Assembly (NCBI GenBank): GCA_023974075.1 | Contig: CM043801.1 | Location: forward strand, 2,489,173-2,553,172 | Direction: 5' to 3' | Length of the DNA: 64,000 bases | Source of the DNA: Chaenocephalus aceratus | Taxonomy: Eukaryota > Chordata > Actinopteri > Perciformes > Channichthyidae | Part shown: one piece after another, positions 21,652 through 31,416 of the stretch | How the letters are laid out: every line of letters begins with the position of its first letter | Numbering within the stretch: position 1 is the first letter of the stretch | Notes under the pieces: generated by a model | Databases searched by the model: none | Told to the model about the DNA's origin: nothing | What the model saw: only the letters and a program-made list of their open reading frames with translations | Program-made: the position numbers and the translations under genes

Positions 21652-22890
21652 CTGACATATAAATGGTCCAAAAAGGTATATTCTCCGTTAGCTTACGAGG
21701 TCCTCGTTTCAGCTAGCAACTATTTTCTTCACAATTTACATTACATTGGATATGGGCAGAATTTGTGCTGGATTGGAATTCTTTGGAACATTTCCTTAGG
21801 AGGACTTTGCAAAAATGTGCTTAAAATGCATGAGAAACGCACATTTTTCAAAATGGCTGACTTTCTGGGGGGCGGGGCTAATAAAAGCCAATTTGAAATA
21901 TGTGTGCAATCATAATAGCAATATGTATACAGCGTTTCATGAATATCGGAATAACTATATCCGAGTAGTTTGGAGTAATTTGTGACATGTAAATCGTCAA
22001 AAATGGTGTATTCGCTGTTAGCTTATGACCTCCACGAGTAATTTTTCAAAAATGTGCTCCTCAATTAAGTATCATATTGGATAGGGGCTAAACCTGTCCT
22101 GCATTGAAATTGTTCTGATCATTCCCCTAGGGGGAGTTTGCAAGAACGTGCGTAAAATGGCTGAAAAACGCACATTTTTCAAAATGGCCAACTTTCTGGG
22201 GGGCGGGGCTAATGGAAGGCAATTTGAAATATGTGTGCAATCATAATAGCAATATGTATACAGCATTTTGTGAATATCAATTAACTATATCCGAGTAGTT
22301 TGGAGTAATTTGTGACATGTAAATCGTCAAAAATGGTGTATTCGCTGTTAGCTTACGACCTCCACGAGTAATTTTTCAAAAATGTGCTCCTCAATTAAGT
22401 ATCATATTGGATAGGGGCTAAACCTGTCCTGCATTGAAATTTTCTGATCATTCCCCTAGGGGGAGTTTGCAAGAACGTGCGTAAAATGGCTGAAAAACGC
22501 ACATTTTTCAAAATGGCCAACTTTCTGGGGGCGGGGCTAATGGAAGGCAATTTGAAATATGTGTGCAATCATAATAGCAATATGTATACAGCGTTTTGTG
22601 AATATCAGATTAACTATATCCGAGTAGTTTGGAGTAATTTGTGACATGTAAATCGTCAAAAATGGTGTATTCGCAGTTAGCTTACGACCTCCACGAGTAA
22701 TTTTTCAAATATATGCTCCTCAATTAAGTATCATATGGGATAGGGGCTAAATCTGTCCTACATTGGAATTTTTCCGATCATTCCCCTCGGAGGAGTTTGC
22801 AAGAACGTGCGTAAAATGGCTGAAAAACGCACATATTTCAAATTGGCCGACTTTTGGGGGTGCGGGGCTAATGGAATGTATTTACAAATA
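21652..22890 (+). repeat. About 330-bp tandem array, nearly four units
   Basis: TGACATGTAAATCGTC-like starts lie at 21652 (divergent), 21983, 22313 and 22642, a period of 329-331 bp. Each unit contains CCTCCACGAGTAA or a relative, GGATAGGGGCTAAA, CCCCTAGGGGGAGTTTGC, GAAAAACGCACATTTTTC and GGGGGCGGGGCTAAT. The two middle units are nearly identical; the first and last are more diverged. This is an internal array of a teleost composite repeat. No coding potential. Confidence 0.9.
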
Positions 22891-23798
22891 TATCCGCAAT
22901 TCCATGAGGAATGTCTGTGCCAAAATTCGTGAAGTTCTGAGAAACTATGTGACTACCACACAATAGGGGGCGCTAGTGAGCAGTTTTTTTGAAAATGTAC
23001 GTTTTTTTTTTACATTCTTCAAAAGGTCGTGGGCTGTGACGCGTGTCCCAAGTTTTGCGTACCGAAGCTCATTTTATGCTATCGCAATTTTAAAAAAAGT
23101 ACAGGCCACGCCCACAATTGTCATTCGTTGTGACACTTTAAATATAAGTTCATACTTATCCCCAGAGTATGTCTAAAAAAAAAAAAAGATTTCGTCCATC
23201 GGTTCATGAGTTATACATTTGTCATGTTTTTGGCGCCCCCTATAGTCCAACATGGAAATTACTTTTGGTGCCTATTCCCCAATACAGACTGAACCTTACC
23301 AACAAAATGTGTGTTTTTTTGGTACATTGTTGATGACTTACGTCACGTTTAGAGTAATGACGGCCACATTTATCGACTGAACATGCTCATTTCCTACGAT
23401 AATGTGTCTGACCCTCCAGCGATACTGTATACTGAGTTTGGTGTTGAAAAACAAAAATTTGAAATGTAAGTGAATATTTAACTGTTATGCTAATTTAAAA
23501 AAAAAAAAAAAGTAGGCGGAGCTTAGGGGTTCAAGGAGATTATCTGTAGAGCAGGTCCACCCGAGTAAGTGTGAAAAATATCAGGTCATTTGGAGTTACG
23601 GTGCGACTTTGTACATCTTTCCAAAAACGGAAATGGCCATAGGTGGCGCTAGAGAGCATGTTGGACAATTTGAACACATTGAGTCCAGAATAATGTATTT
23701 TCACCGATTCTGGAATCTGTGCAAAATTATACAACTTTTTCAGCGTCCTAAAGGCCTCAAAAACAGGAAACGCCAGCACTATAATAATAAGAATTTCA
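22891..23798 (+). repeat. Body of the teleost composite repeat
   Basis: Non-coding sequence typical of this family: GGGGGCGCTAGTGAGC, GACGCGTGTCCCAAG, ACAGGCCACGCCCAC, TTGGCGCCCCCTATAG and ATAGGTGGCGCTAGAG. It runs from the 330-bp array into the terminal hairpin units at 23799. Short frames on either strand are not conserved-looking. Confidence 0.55.
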
Positions 23799-24055
23799 CC
23801 AATAACAATAGGTATCCTTGCACTTCGTGCTAGGACGCCGTTGGGTCCTAGCGCTTCGTGCTCGGGCCCTAATAATTCCACCAATAACAATAGGTTCCTT
23901 GCACTTCGTGCTAGGACGCCGTTGGGTCCTAGCGCTCCGTGCTCGGGCCCTAATAATAATAATAATTCCACCAATAACAATAGGTTCCTTGCACTTCGTG
24001 CTAGGACGCCGTTGGGTCCTAGCGCTCCGTGCTCGGGCCCTAATAATAATAATAA
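23799..24055 (+). repeat. Three terminal hairpin units of the composite repeat
   Basis: Each unit contains ACCAATAACAATAGGT, TTGCACTTCGTGC (stem GCAC, loop TTC), CTAGGAC...GTCCTAG (7-bp stem) and GTGCTCGGGCCCTAATAAT. The units are about 77 to 90 bp, separated by growing AAT runs. Open frames on both strands are repeat products. Confidence 0.85.
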
Positions 24056-25118
24056 TAATTAAAGCTGCAAGCAGCGTTGAGCGGGTCTTCGACACTTGTG
24101 GCTGATGTCTGCACATCGACGTCATGCAGGTGTTTTCCGGACTCGGCCATTACCAAACGTGGGAAGTTTCAGGCCGATCGGACAATGTCTTTAGGAGTAT
24201 CATAAACATTGTGTTTGATGGCGAGTGATCTGTCGCCATGGCAACGACATTTGATGACACCCCATAATACGCCTAGATGTGTTGAGGGCTGCATCGTTAT
24301 CAAGCATGTTCAATGGAGTTCTGAGAAAACCAAGTTTCATGGTGAGCATTGTGTTACCATGGCAATGGCATTTGACGAAATCTCCAAACTGACACATATA
24401 TGTCTTGAGGGCTGTACCGTTAGCACTCATGTGACGTTTGAAATCTTTTTGACCATTTACACAGGAGTTAGAGCAATATTGTGCTTAACGTCGAGGGATG
24501 TGTTGCCATGGCAACAGCTTTTGAGGACAACTCACTATTGTGTTGAGGGCCAAACCATTAAGTGTCGCCCGAAGTCTGGTGCCGTTTGGACGATTTTCCA
24601 TTGAGTTACGACAACATCGTGTATTATGGCGAGGGATCTGTCGCCATGGAAATGGCATAAGATGACACCCCATTATGGACATAAAGCTGTTGAGGGCCGG
24701 ACCATTAGTCATCATCTGAAGTCTGGTGCCGTTTGGATGATTTTCCTTTGAGTTACGACAACATCGTGTATTATGGCGAGGGATCTGTCGCCATAGAAAT
24801 GGCATAAGATGACACCCCATTATAGACATAAAGCTGTTGAGGGCCGGACCATTAGCCATCATCTGAAGTCTGGTGCCGTTTGGATGATTTTCCTTTGAGT
24901 TACGACAACATCGTGTTTTTTGGCGAGAGATGCGTTGCCATAGAAACGGCATATGATGAAACCCCATAATTGAATTAGAGCTGTTCAGGGCCGGACCATT
25001 AGCCATCATCTGAAGTCTGGTGCAGTTTGGACAATTTTCCATTGAGTTACGACAGCACCGTGTTTTTTGACGAGGGATCTGTCGCCATGGCAACGGCATA
25101 TGATGACACCCAATAATT
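24056..25118 (+). repeat. 147-bp tandem array with X-box-like palindromes
   Basis: Starts AATTAAAGCTGCAAGCAGCG..GAGCGGG, then about seven units. The GCGAGGGATCTGTCGCC anchor recurs at 24631, 24778, 24925 and 25072, exactly 147 bp apart; the earlier units at 24222, 24344 and 24493 are less regular. Each has a CCATGG or CCATAG core: GTCGCCATGGCAAC at 24232 and 25081, GTTGCCATGGCAAC at 24502. It ends abruptly where gypsy gag sequence begins. The minus-strand 204-codon frame is a product of the repeat. Confidence 0.85.
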
Positions 25119-25120
25119 TA

Positions 25121-25723
25121 CATGACCGGCCCTTATCCTACGTGCAGCGGCTCCTGGATGCAGCGAGCCACTTGCTCCAGCCGGGGGTGCGCTCCGCTGA
25201 GGAAGTCGTCGGGCAGGTGGCGCTGGAGCAGTTAATCGCTGGCCTACCATCTTCGACGGCGAATTGGGTCCAGTGCCATCGCCCCGCCAACCTGGAAGCA
25301 GCCGTCGTCCTCGCGGAGGACCACTTCTCGTTTCCCCGGCGGAGCATGAAAGAGGAGCCCCGACCACCAGCCGTTTCAGCGGGCCGACCCGTCCCAGCCC
25401 CGAGGAGGAGGTTTCCTGGAGCAGCTGCCCTTCCCTCCCCACCACCACACGGCCCCCAACCCCGCAGCCCCGACACTTTCTCCCCAAGCCCTACCTTACC
25501 CTCCTGTTTTTATCTCTCTAGTCGTCCGGCACCACGGGGGGCTCCTCAGACGTCGGGGCAGGATTGCTGGCGGTGCGGGCAGCCCGGCCACTTCCGACGG
25601 GAGTGTCCTCTCATGGAGGTTGGACAGCTGGTTCGGGTTGCAGGACCGCCAGTTGCCTCCCCCGATTTGGAAGGGACGTACCGTATACCGGTATGTATAC
25701 GGGGGGTACACACCAGGCTCTGA
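25121..25723 (+). pseudogene. Gmr1-like Gag fragment with zinc knuckle
   Basis: The frame reads RPLSYVQRLLDAASHLLQPG, then VGQVALEQLIAGLPSSTANW and LEAAVVLAEDHF, a helical capsid C-terminal region of the type related to the vertebrate SCAN domain, which is held to derive from Gmr1-like gag. A proline-rich linker follows, then the CCHC knuckle CWRCGQPGHFRREC at 25566-25607. The frame ends at 25723, where a G6 run at 25701-25706 shifts reading into the protease frame. The N-terminus is lost; any upstream ATG (25067) lies in satellite sequence, so no genuine start exists. Confidence 0.8.
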
Positions 25724-26256
25724 TGGACACGGGCTGTAATCAGACGATGATCCATCAGCGCTTGGTTCGGCCTGGGGCATTGATTGAAGCATCGTGGGTG
25801 AAGGTGAGGTGTGTGCATGGGGATATTCACCAGTACCCGGAGGTGACGCTGGAAATGTCTTATAAGGGGAAAAAGCATAGAGTCAGGGCTGGAGTTAGCA
25901 CTCGCCTTACGCACCCCCTGATTTTGGGAACGAATTGGCCTGGGTTTGCTAAGCTAGCGGGGGCTATGGGGGTGCGTTCACGGACGGCAGGGAAATGTGA
26001 GTTGTGTGCTGTGTTTAGTGGAGAGTCTGAGGCGGCTGACGACGTGGAGGGGAAAACGGACACGGAGGGGGCCGCGGAGGTCCCTCTGGACCCGTTGGTG
26101 TTTCCCGTGGAGGATTTCCCCCTCGAACAGTCGAGGGACGAGACCCTTCAGCACGCCTTCGGCCAGGTGGTGAGTATTGATGGCGCCCAGCTACACCCAA
26201 ACGCAGCACTCACTCACCCACACTTTACGTGGTTAGGGACAGGCTGTATCGTGTAA
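25690..26256 (+). pseudogene. Gmr1-like aspartic protease region
   Basis: The frame contains HQALMDTGCNQTMIHQRLV with the catalytic D-T-G at 25726-25734, followed by VKVRCVHGDIHQYPEVTLEM and THPLILGTNWPGF, the hydrophobic-hydrophobic-G flap-end region of retropepsins. After about residue 110 the sequence becomes acidic linker (EGKTDTEGAAEVPLDPL). The frame stops at 26256 after a shift. The upstream part of this frame, before about 25700, overlaps gag in another register and is a shadow. Confidence 0.8.
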
Positions 26257-26845
26257 GCCGTGACACACAGACAGGAGAGATAAATACCCAGTTGATGGTG
26301 CCAAAAAGCCGTCGGCTCATTATAACCCCATGTCAGGTCACCTAGGGTACGACAAATCACTACACCGGATAATGGCCCGATTTTATTGGCCGGGCATTCG
26401 CGCAGATGTGAAGTGAAGCGGTGGTGTGCATCTTGCCGTGAATGTCAGCTGGTTAACCCGCCGGCCATCCCCAGAGCGCCTTTGCGCCCGTTACCATTGA
26501 TTGAGGTGCCTTTTGAGAGTTGGTATGGACCTCATCGGGCCATTAGACCGGAGTGCACGGGGATATCACTTTGTACTAGTCCTAGTGGATTATGCAACAC
26601 GATATCCTGAAGCAGTGCCGCTGCGTAATATCTCTGCAAAGAGCGTCGCGCAGGCACTGTTTCACATTATCTCCCGAGTCGGGATCCCGAAAGAGATCCT
26701 GACTGACCAGGGCACACAGTTTATGTCACGCACACTACGCGAGCTGTATGAACTACTGGGCGTCCATTCAATACGGACTAGTGTTTACCATCCGCAGACC
26801 GAAAGTCCGTTCACGAAGATAGTCGTAATTGGGATAAATGGCTAG
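26230..26845 (+). pseudogene. Gmr1-like integrase, catalytic core cut short
   Basis: The zinc-binding region (SGHLGYDKSLHRIMARFYWP, then WCASCRECQLVNPP) spans about 26330-26470 over two frames. The core has VGMDLIGPLD (first D) near 26507 and ILTDQGTQFMS (second D) near 26697, and proceeds to RTSVYHPQTE. There the sequence jumps to SVHEDSRNWDKWLDP in another frame (from about 26802), so the segment that should hold the third catalytic acidic residue is missing. Frameshifts also occur near 26245 and 26500. The enzyme cannot be active. Confidence 0.8.
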
Positions 26846-26850
26846 ATCCT

Positions 26851-28269
26851 ATGTTGTTTGCAGTGCGGGAGGTGCCCCAGTCCTCCGCAGGATTTTCTCC
26901 CTTTGAGCTGTTATTTGGTAGGAAGCCCCGGGGTGTTTTGGACCTAGTTAAGGAAAACTGGGAGGAGGGTCCAAGCACCAGTAAAAACGAAATACAGTAC
27001 GTTATGGACCTGCGAGCAAAACTCCACTCACTGGGGCAGATATCACGGGAGAATTTGCTCCAGGCTCAGGAACGTCAGCAGCGCCTGTACAACAGAGGGT
27101 CGAAACTGAGACAATTTTCACCGGGAGATAAAGTGCTTGTATTACTCCCATCCTCTAGCTCTAAACTACTCGCCAAGTGGCAAGGACCCTTCATGGTCAC
27201 ACGACGAGTGGGGGACGTAGATTATGAGGTGGTGCGTTCTGACAGGGGGGGAGCAACAGAGATTTACCACCTTAACCTCCTGAAAGCATGGAGGGAGGTG
27301 GCGTCTGTTTCTCTGGCCACCACGGTGATTGAGAGAGATGAGTTGGGACCGGAGGTCATTAACAGCAACAAATTAGCCCCGGTCTGTTGTGGCGACAATC
27401 TCTCACCGGGCCAGAGAGCAGACGTTGCTTCGTTGCAAAGGCAGTTTGCCGACGTGTTCTCTCCGCTGCCAGGGCGCACCTCTCTCATACACCACCGCAT
27501 AGAAACGCCCCCGGGCGTGGCCATTCGTTCACGGCCCTATCGGCTGCCTGAACACAAGAGGAAAATTGTTCAGGCGGAGCTTCAGGCTATGCTAGAGATG
27601 AGAGTGATAGAAGAGTCCACCAGTGACTGGTGTTGCCCCGTCGTGCTGGTATGTAAGTCCGACGGGTCAATCCGGTTCTGTGTGGACTACCGCAGGGTGA
27701 ACGAGGTGTCCACATTCGATGCTTATCCAATGCCCCGGGTCAACGAACTCCTGGATCGGCTAGGCACTGCTCGCTTTTACACAACGCTGGATTTAACCAA
27801 GGGCTATTGGCAGATTCCCCTTTCTCCAGAGTCTAAGGAAAAAACGGCCTTCTCCACTCCGTATGGTTTATACCAATTCATCACACTTCCTTTCGGGTTG
27901 TTCGGAGCTCCAGCCACCTTCCAGCGGCTCATGGACCGGGTGCTGCGTCCCCACTCTGCATATGCTGCTGCTTACTTGGATGATGTCATCATTCACAGTG
28001 AGACATGGGAGCAGCATATGCAGCAGGTGGGGGCAGTGCTCGAGTCCCTGAGGCAGGCGGGGCTCACGGCCAACCCGAAGAAGTGTGCGGTTGGACGGAG
28101 GGAGGTACGGTATCTGGGGTACACTTGGGCGGGCGGACAGGTGCGGCCACAGGTAAAGAAAACAACCGCCATTTCAGCCTGTCTGGCGCCCAAGACGAAA
28201 AAAGAGGTCAGGAGGTTCATGGGGCTGGCCGGCTACTACAGCGGTTCATCCCGTCCTTTTCGGAGCTGA
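26851..28269 (+). pseudogene. Gmr1-like integrase C-terminus plus reverse transcriptase
   Basis: A continuous 472-codon frame. Residues 1-150 are the integrase tail (FSPFELLFGRKPRGVLDLVK, then SPGDKVLVLLP and KWQGPFMVTRRVGDVDYEV, a GPY/F-type module). RT follows from about residue 190: HHRIETPPGVAIRSRPYRLP, RFCVDYRRVNE, TLDLTKGYWQIPLS (motif A aspartate), LPFGLFGAPATFQRLMD, and AYLDDVIIHS with the YLDD active site at 27973-27984. It ends in RRFMGLAGYY, after which a shift leads to RNase H. All visible RT catalytic aspartates are kept. The first ATG is internal to integrase, so it is not a true start. Confidence 0.85.
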
Positions 28270-28819
28270 CCAGTCCCCTGACCGACCTGACCCGAAAGGG
28301 TGCTTCAGATCCGGTCCAGTGGACGGAGCGGTGTCAGCTGGCGTTTGAGAGGGTTAAAAAAGCCCTCTCTGGTAAGCCGCTTCTGTATTCTCCTGACTTC
28401 TCTCTCCCTTTTGTGTTGCAGACCGACGCCTCGAACAGTGGGGTGGGGGCCGTTTTGTCCCAGCAAGTAGAGGGGGTCAACCGCCCCGTACTGTACATTA
28501 GCCGTAAGCTCGCCCAGAGGGAGGTGAACTACAGTATGGTGGCAAAGGAGTGCCTCGCCATACGGTGGGGGTCGGCGCCCTGCGGTGCTACCTCCTGGGG
28601 CGTCCTTTCACCCACTGGTCGGACCATGCCCCGCTCCATTGGCTCCACCGCATGAAGGATGCCAACGCTCGGATCACTCGGTGGTATCTGGCGTTACAGC
28701 CTTTCAACTTCAAGGTGATCCACAGGCCGGGTAACCGGATGGTCGTGGCTGATTTCCTCTCTTGCTCAGCGGAGGGGGGGGGGGAGAGTCAGCTTGCGGC
28801 CGACGGGATCCCAGCCTGA
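28230..28819 (+). pseudogene. Gmr1-like RNase H region
   Basis: RFIPSFSELTSPLTDLTRKG and the connection region lead into [19 protein letters not shown] (first aspartate), RPVLYISRKLAQREVNYSMV and AKECLAI (glutamate). A frame change near 28566 is needed to go on to VGALRCYLLGRPFTHWSDHA, HRMKDANARITRWYLALQPF and HRPGNRMVVADFLS. The C-terminus ends at 28819, only about 17 bp before the 3' LTR, as expected for an element whose pol ends with RNase H. Confidence 0.85.
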
Positions 28820-28836
28820 GTCGGGCGGTGGGGGTA

Positions 28837-29135
28837 TGTGGTTAGGGGTGTGGTTAGGGCGCCGGCTGCTGGAGTGAAGGGAGTGGCTCGGCCGGAGGCC
28901 AGACAGCTGATCGGAATCAGGTAATCAGTGCCGGAATAAAAGCATGTCGTAACCTGGTTCTGGGCTGTTTTGCAGTAGGCGGGATCCTGGAAGGTCGCCA
29001 AAGGACCTGTGAAGGTTCCCACACGGGCAACGTTGGAGACCCGTGTATACTTTGTTGGAGCTAATAAACGCCTGTGATAAACCAACCTGTCCTTTCCGTC
29101 CCTATTTGAACCCTGTGTGAGCGGAGAGGCTCACA
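28837..29135 (+). repeat. 3' LTR of the Gmr1-like element
   Basis: Begins TGTGGTTAGGGG after the purine tract GGGCGGTGGGGG (polypurine primer) and ends GAGGCTCACA. It holds GGAATAAAAGC and GCTAATAAACG, possible polyadenylation signals. The start is inferred from the purine tract and TG...CA rule; there is no 5' LTR to compare. Confidence 0.65.
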
Positions 29136-30081
29136 GAAACAAAGTAGGCTACTTTGCAAATATAATTCCTGTTTATTATTATTAACACAGTTACTTTTGT
29201 ATACAGTGAGGTAAATGGTAAATGTGCATGTATGTCGTTCAGTATGCGTTTACAGGTGAATACGTCTGCATTTCCTTCCAAATACTAGCCTCAAAAAGAT
29301 TAAAATATAATTAATGCAAATAAATTACTTCTACTAATAATAATAATCATAATCAATTCAATAATATAAATATTATATTATTTTATTATAATATAGTTGT
29401 AATATAGTCAAGACAAAACATGCTTATGACATGCACTAAAACTGATATTTCTTAAATCTGTATTCAAACGTAGTTCCCTCTGTCAGCAATGTATCAACAA
29501 CTACACACACACATTTCTATCAGTGTTTCTCTGTGTTGTGGTTGACATGATGATGACTGCAGGAGTTAAGGGGAGAGGCTGAGCGTCACCATGAAATGTG
29601 CAAATTGACATAAAAATGAATAAAAGGGAAAATGCTCCATGTTTTTTAAGCTGTAAACTTTAACTGTAATGTAAGCCAACTAGACAGACAGTGTATCTCT
29701 CTTCCTCCTGTACATTAGCAGATAAAAGGCATCACATACTTGAATGAATGTTAAATAAAGAATGCTGGAAATAACTGCATCTCCATTAGCCTGATGCTCT
29801 GCAGAGACTGCCTTCTTCATGTCGTGAATTGCAGCTGATGTTTTAATATGGCAATTTTACTTATACAACATTCGCAAGTTGTACATTTCACTCATACAAT
29901 AACCCACCTTCGAGTGATGCTCTAGTTTCTTCATGTTTAGTTTGTTTTCCCTCTTGTCTTTTCGCCGACATCTCTTCACCTGCACTAGTGGCCGTATCAA
30001 AGCCGTGATTGGTCAGATGTGGATTCATTGCAACGGTGTCAGGTTACAGACGTGCTCCCCTTATCACCTCTCACTCTTGCC
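29136..30081. other. No gene seen
   Basis: AT-rich non-coding DNA, with an AATAATAAT run near 29330. Confidence 0.4.
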
Positions 30082-30635
30082 CCTTTCACACCAACGCGTT
30101 TTCAGCTCCGGCTCGGAGCTGGAGCCTGAAAAGTTCCGGTTTTTCCTGTTCACACCGCAGCGGCGCCGCCTCTTAGCTCCGGAATCCGGTTCACTTCCAG
30201 CTCCAAAAAATTGTCGATCTAGAGCAGGGGTGTCCACACTTTTTTGGCTGGTGAGCTACTTTTGAAATGACCAGCTCACCGAGGTCTACCAACCAAAAAT
30301 AAAATCCCAAATTGCAAGGGTTGCTGAATAACAACGTTTTATTTATACATGGGATAAATACAATAGGGCTGCAACAAACGACTAATTGATAACCGAATAA
30401 TCTATCGATTAATGAAACCATTAATCGACATTCGGACTATTACTGTATGCCTTGCATTTTAGCCATCAACTTTAGATTTAGCTTGAGGTTGTTTTAGGCA
30501 TGTGGAAACTAGCAATGAAGACAATAAAGATGAATACTTGTTTCAAAAATACATATATATTAAATTAACTTAACAAATTGTGAACAAAATTAACATTGCT
30601 TTTTATTTAAATAAATAATGGTTTGTTTGTTTTGT

Positions 30636-30702
30636 AGCCTTTATTTAACCAGGTGAAAGCCCCTTGAGATCAAAAGATCTCTTTTTCAAGGGTGACCTGC
30701 AA
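30636..30702. repeat. Teleost interspersed repeat, second copy
   Basis: CCTTTATTTAACCAGGTG, TTGAGATCAAAAGATCTC and TTTTTCAAGGGTGACCTG, the same motif set as 5074-5139. Confidence 0.6.
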
Positions 30703-31068
30703 AAAATATATATATTCACATCAAAAGAAACAACAATGTTTAACCAATCGTATAAATAATCTGATGACAGAACTGTAAACAGAATAGCTGAAACGTTAAC
30801 AAAATAAAGAGTAACTCTGCTACCTCTCATCATTAACCCATGTTGTATAATTGTGTCTACTCGTGTGTTGCTGCTAGCATACATAACACCTGACGTGAAA
30901 ACGTTACTCGTGGATGGGGCTACCAGAGCTACTAGAAAAGGCAGTGGAACCCGGTGCATTCCTCGTCTGGATGTGGAGCACTTTTGCTAAATGTTTAGAC
31001 AAATTGCTCGTGTGTACCGCCTTACATGATAAACTTTTTGCATATTAGAAACGAGGTTGGCGACACAA

Positions 31069-31416
31069 CGGCCCCGTCCACACTTACAGCTTCAAAAAAA
31101 GCTGGAGCTGGGCGTGGTCTGAAGCTCGACCAACAACCAATCACATGAATCTTCCGCCCCTGGACACACAAGCAGCGGTTTGATTGGCTAGAGCTTGTAC
31201 TGGCATATGATTTGATTGGCTGACGCTTCCACCGAAAGCTTCAGAAGCATCAAAAGTTGAACATTGCTAACTTTTGCAGCCTGAAACGGCCAGGAAAGCT
31301 CCGCTCTTCTCCCACAATGCAGTTCGGTGAAAAGTGACGTCAACCCATTCAAAGTGAATGGGCAGACGCGTTGGAAACCGTTTTGAAGCTGTCGAAGCTG
31401 TAGTGTGGACGGGCCG
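31069..31416. mobile_element. Short Harbinger MITE (CGGCCCGTCCACAC ends)
   Basis: The left end is CGGCCCCGTCCACACTTAC and the complementary right end is CGGCCCGTCCACACTACAGC. Flanking CAA and TAA are compatible with a 3-bp duplication. It shares GGAGCTGGGCGTG, CAACAACCAATCACATGAAT and AAAGTGAATGGGCAGA with the longer copy at 34495-35124 and is a 348-bp internal-deletion form of that family without the MADF exon. Confidence 0.75.

Larger units (their letters stand above)
25119..29135 (+). mobile_element. Gmr1-like Ty3/gypsy retrotransposon, 5'-truncated
   Basis: Domains in order: gag with SCAN-like and zinc-knuckle parts, protease, integrase, reverse transcriptase, RNase H, then a 3' LTR. Integrase ahead of RT is the mark of the Gmr1 group, Ty3/gypsy elements with a Ty1/copia-like pol order. 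The 5' LTR and start of gag are missing; gag begins directly at the end of the 147-bp satellite array. At least five frame changes and one deletion make it non-functional. Confidence 0.85.

Noticed and set aside
24485..25099. 204-codon minus-strand repetitive protein
   Set aside because: The 147-bp unit is a multiple of 3 (49 codons), so an antisense frame repeats MPLPWRQI-like blocks by chance.
25690..25730. Programmed frameshift between gag and protease at the G6 run
   Set aside because: The element has several other frame breaks and a deletion, so an ordinary mutation in a homopolymer is the simpler explanation.
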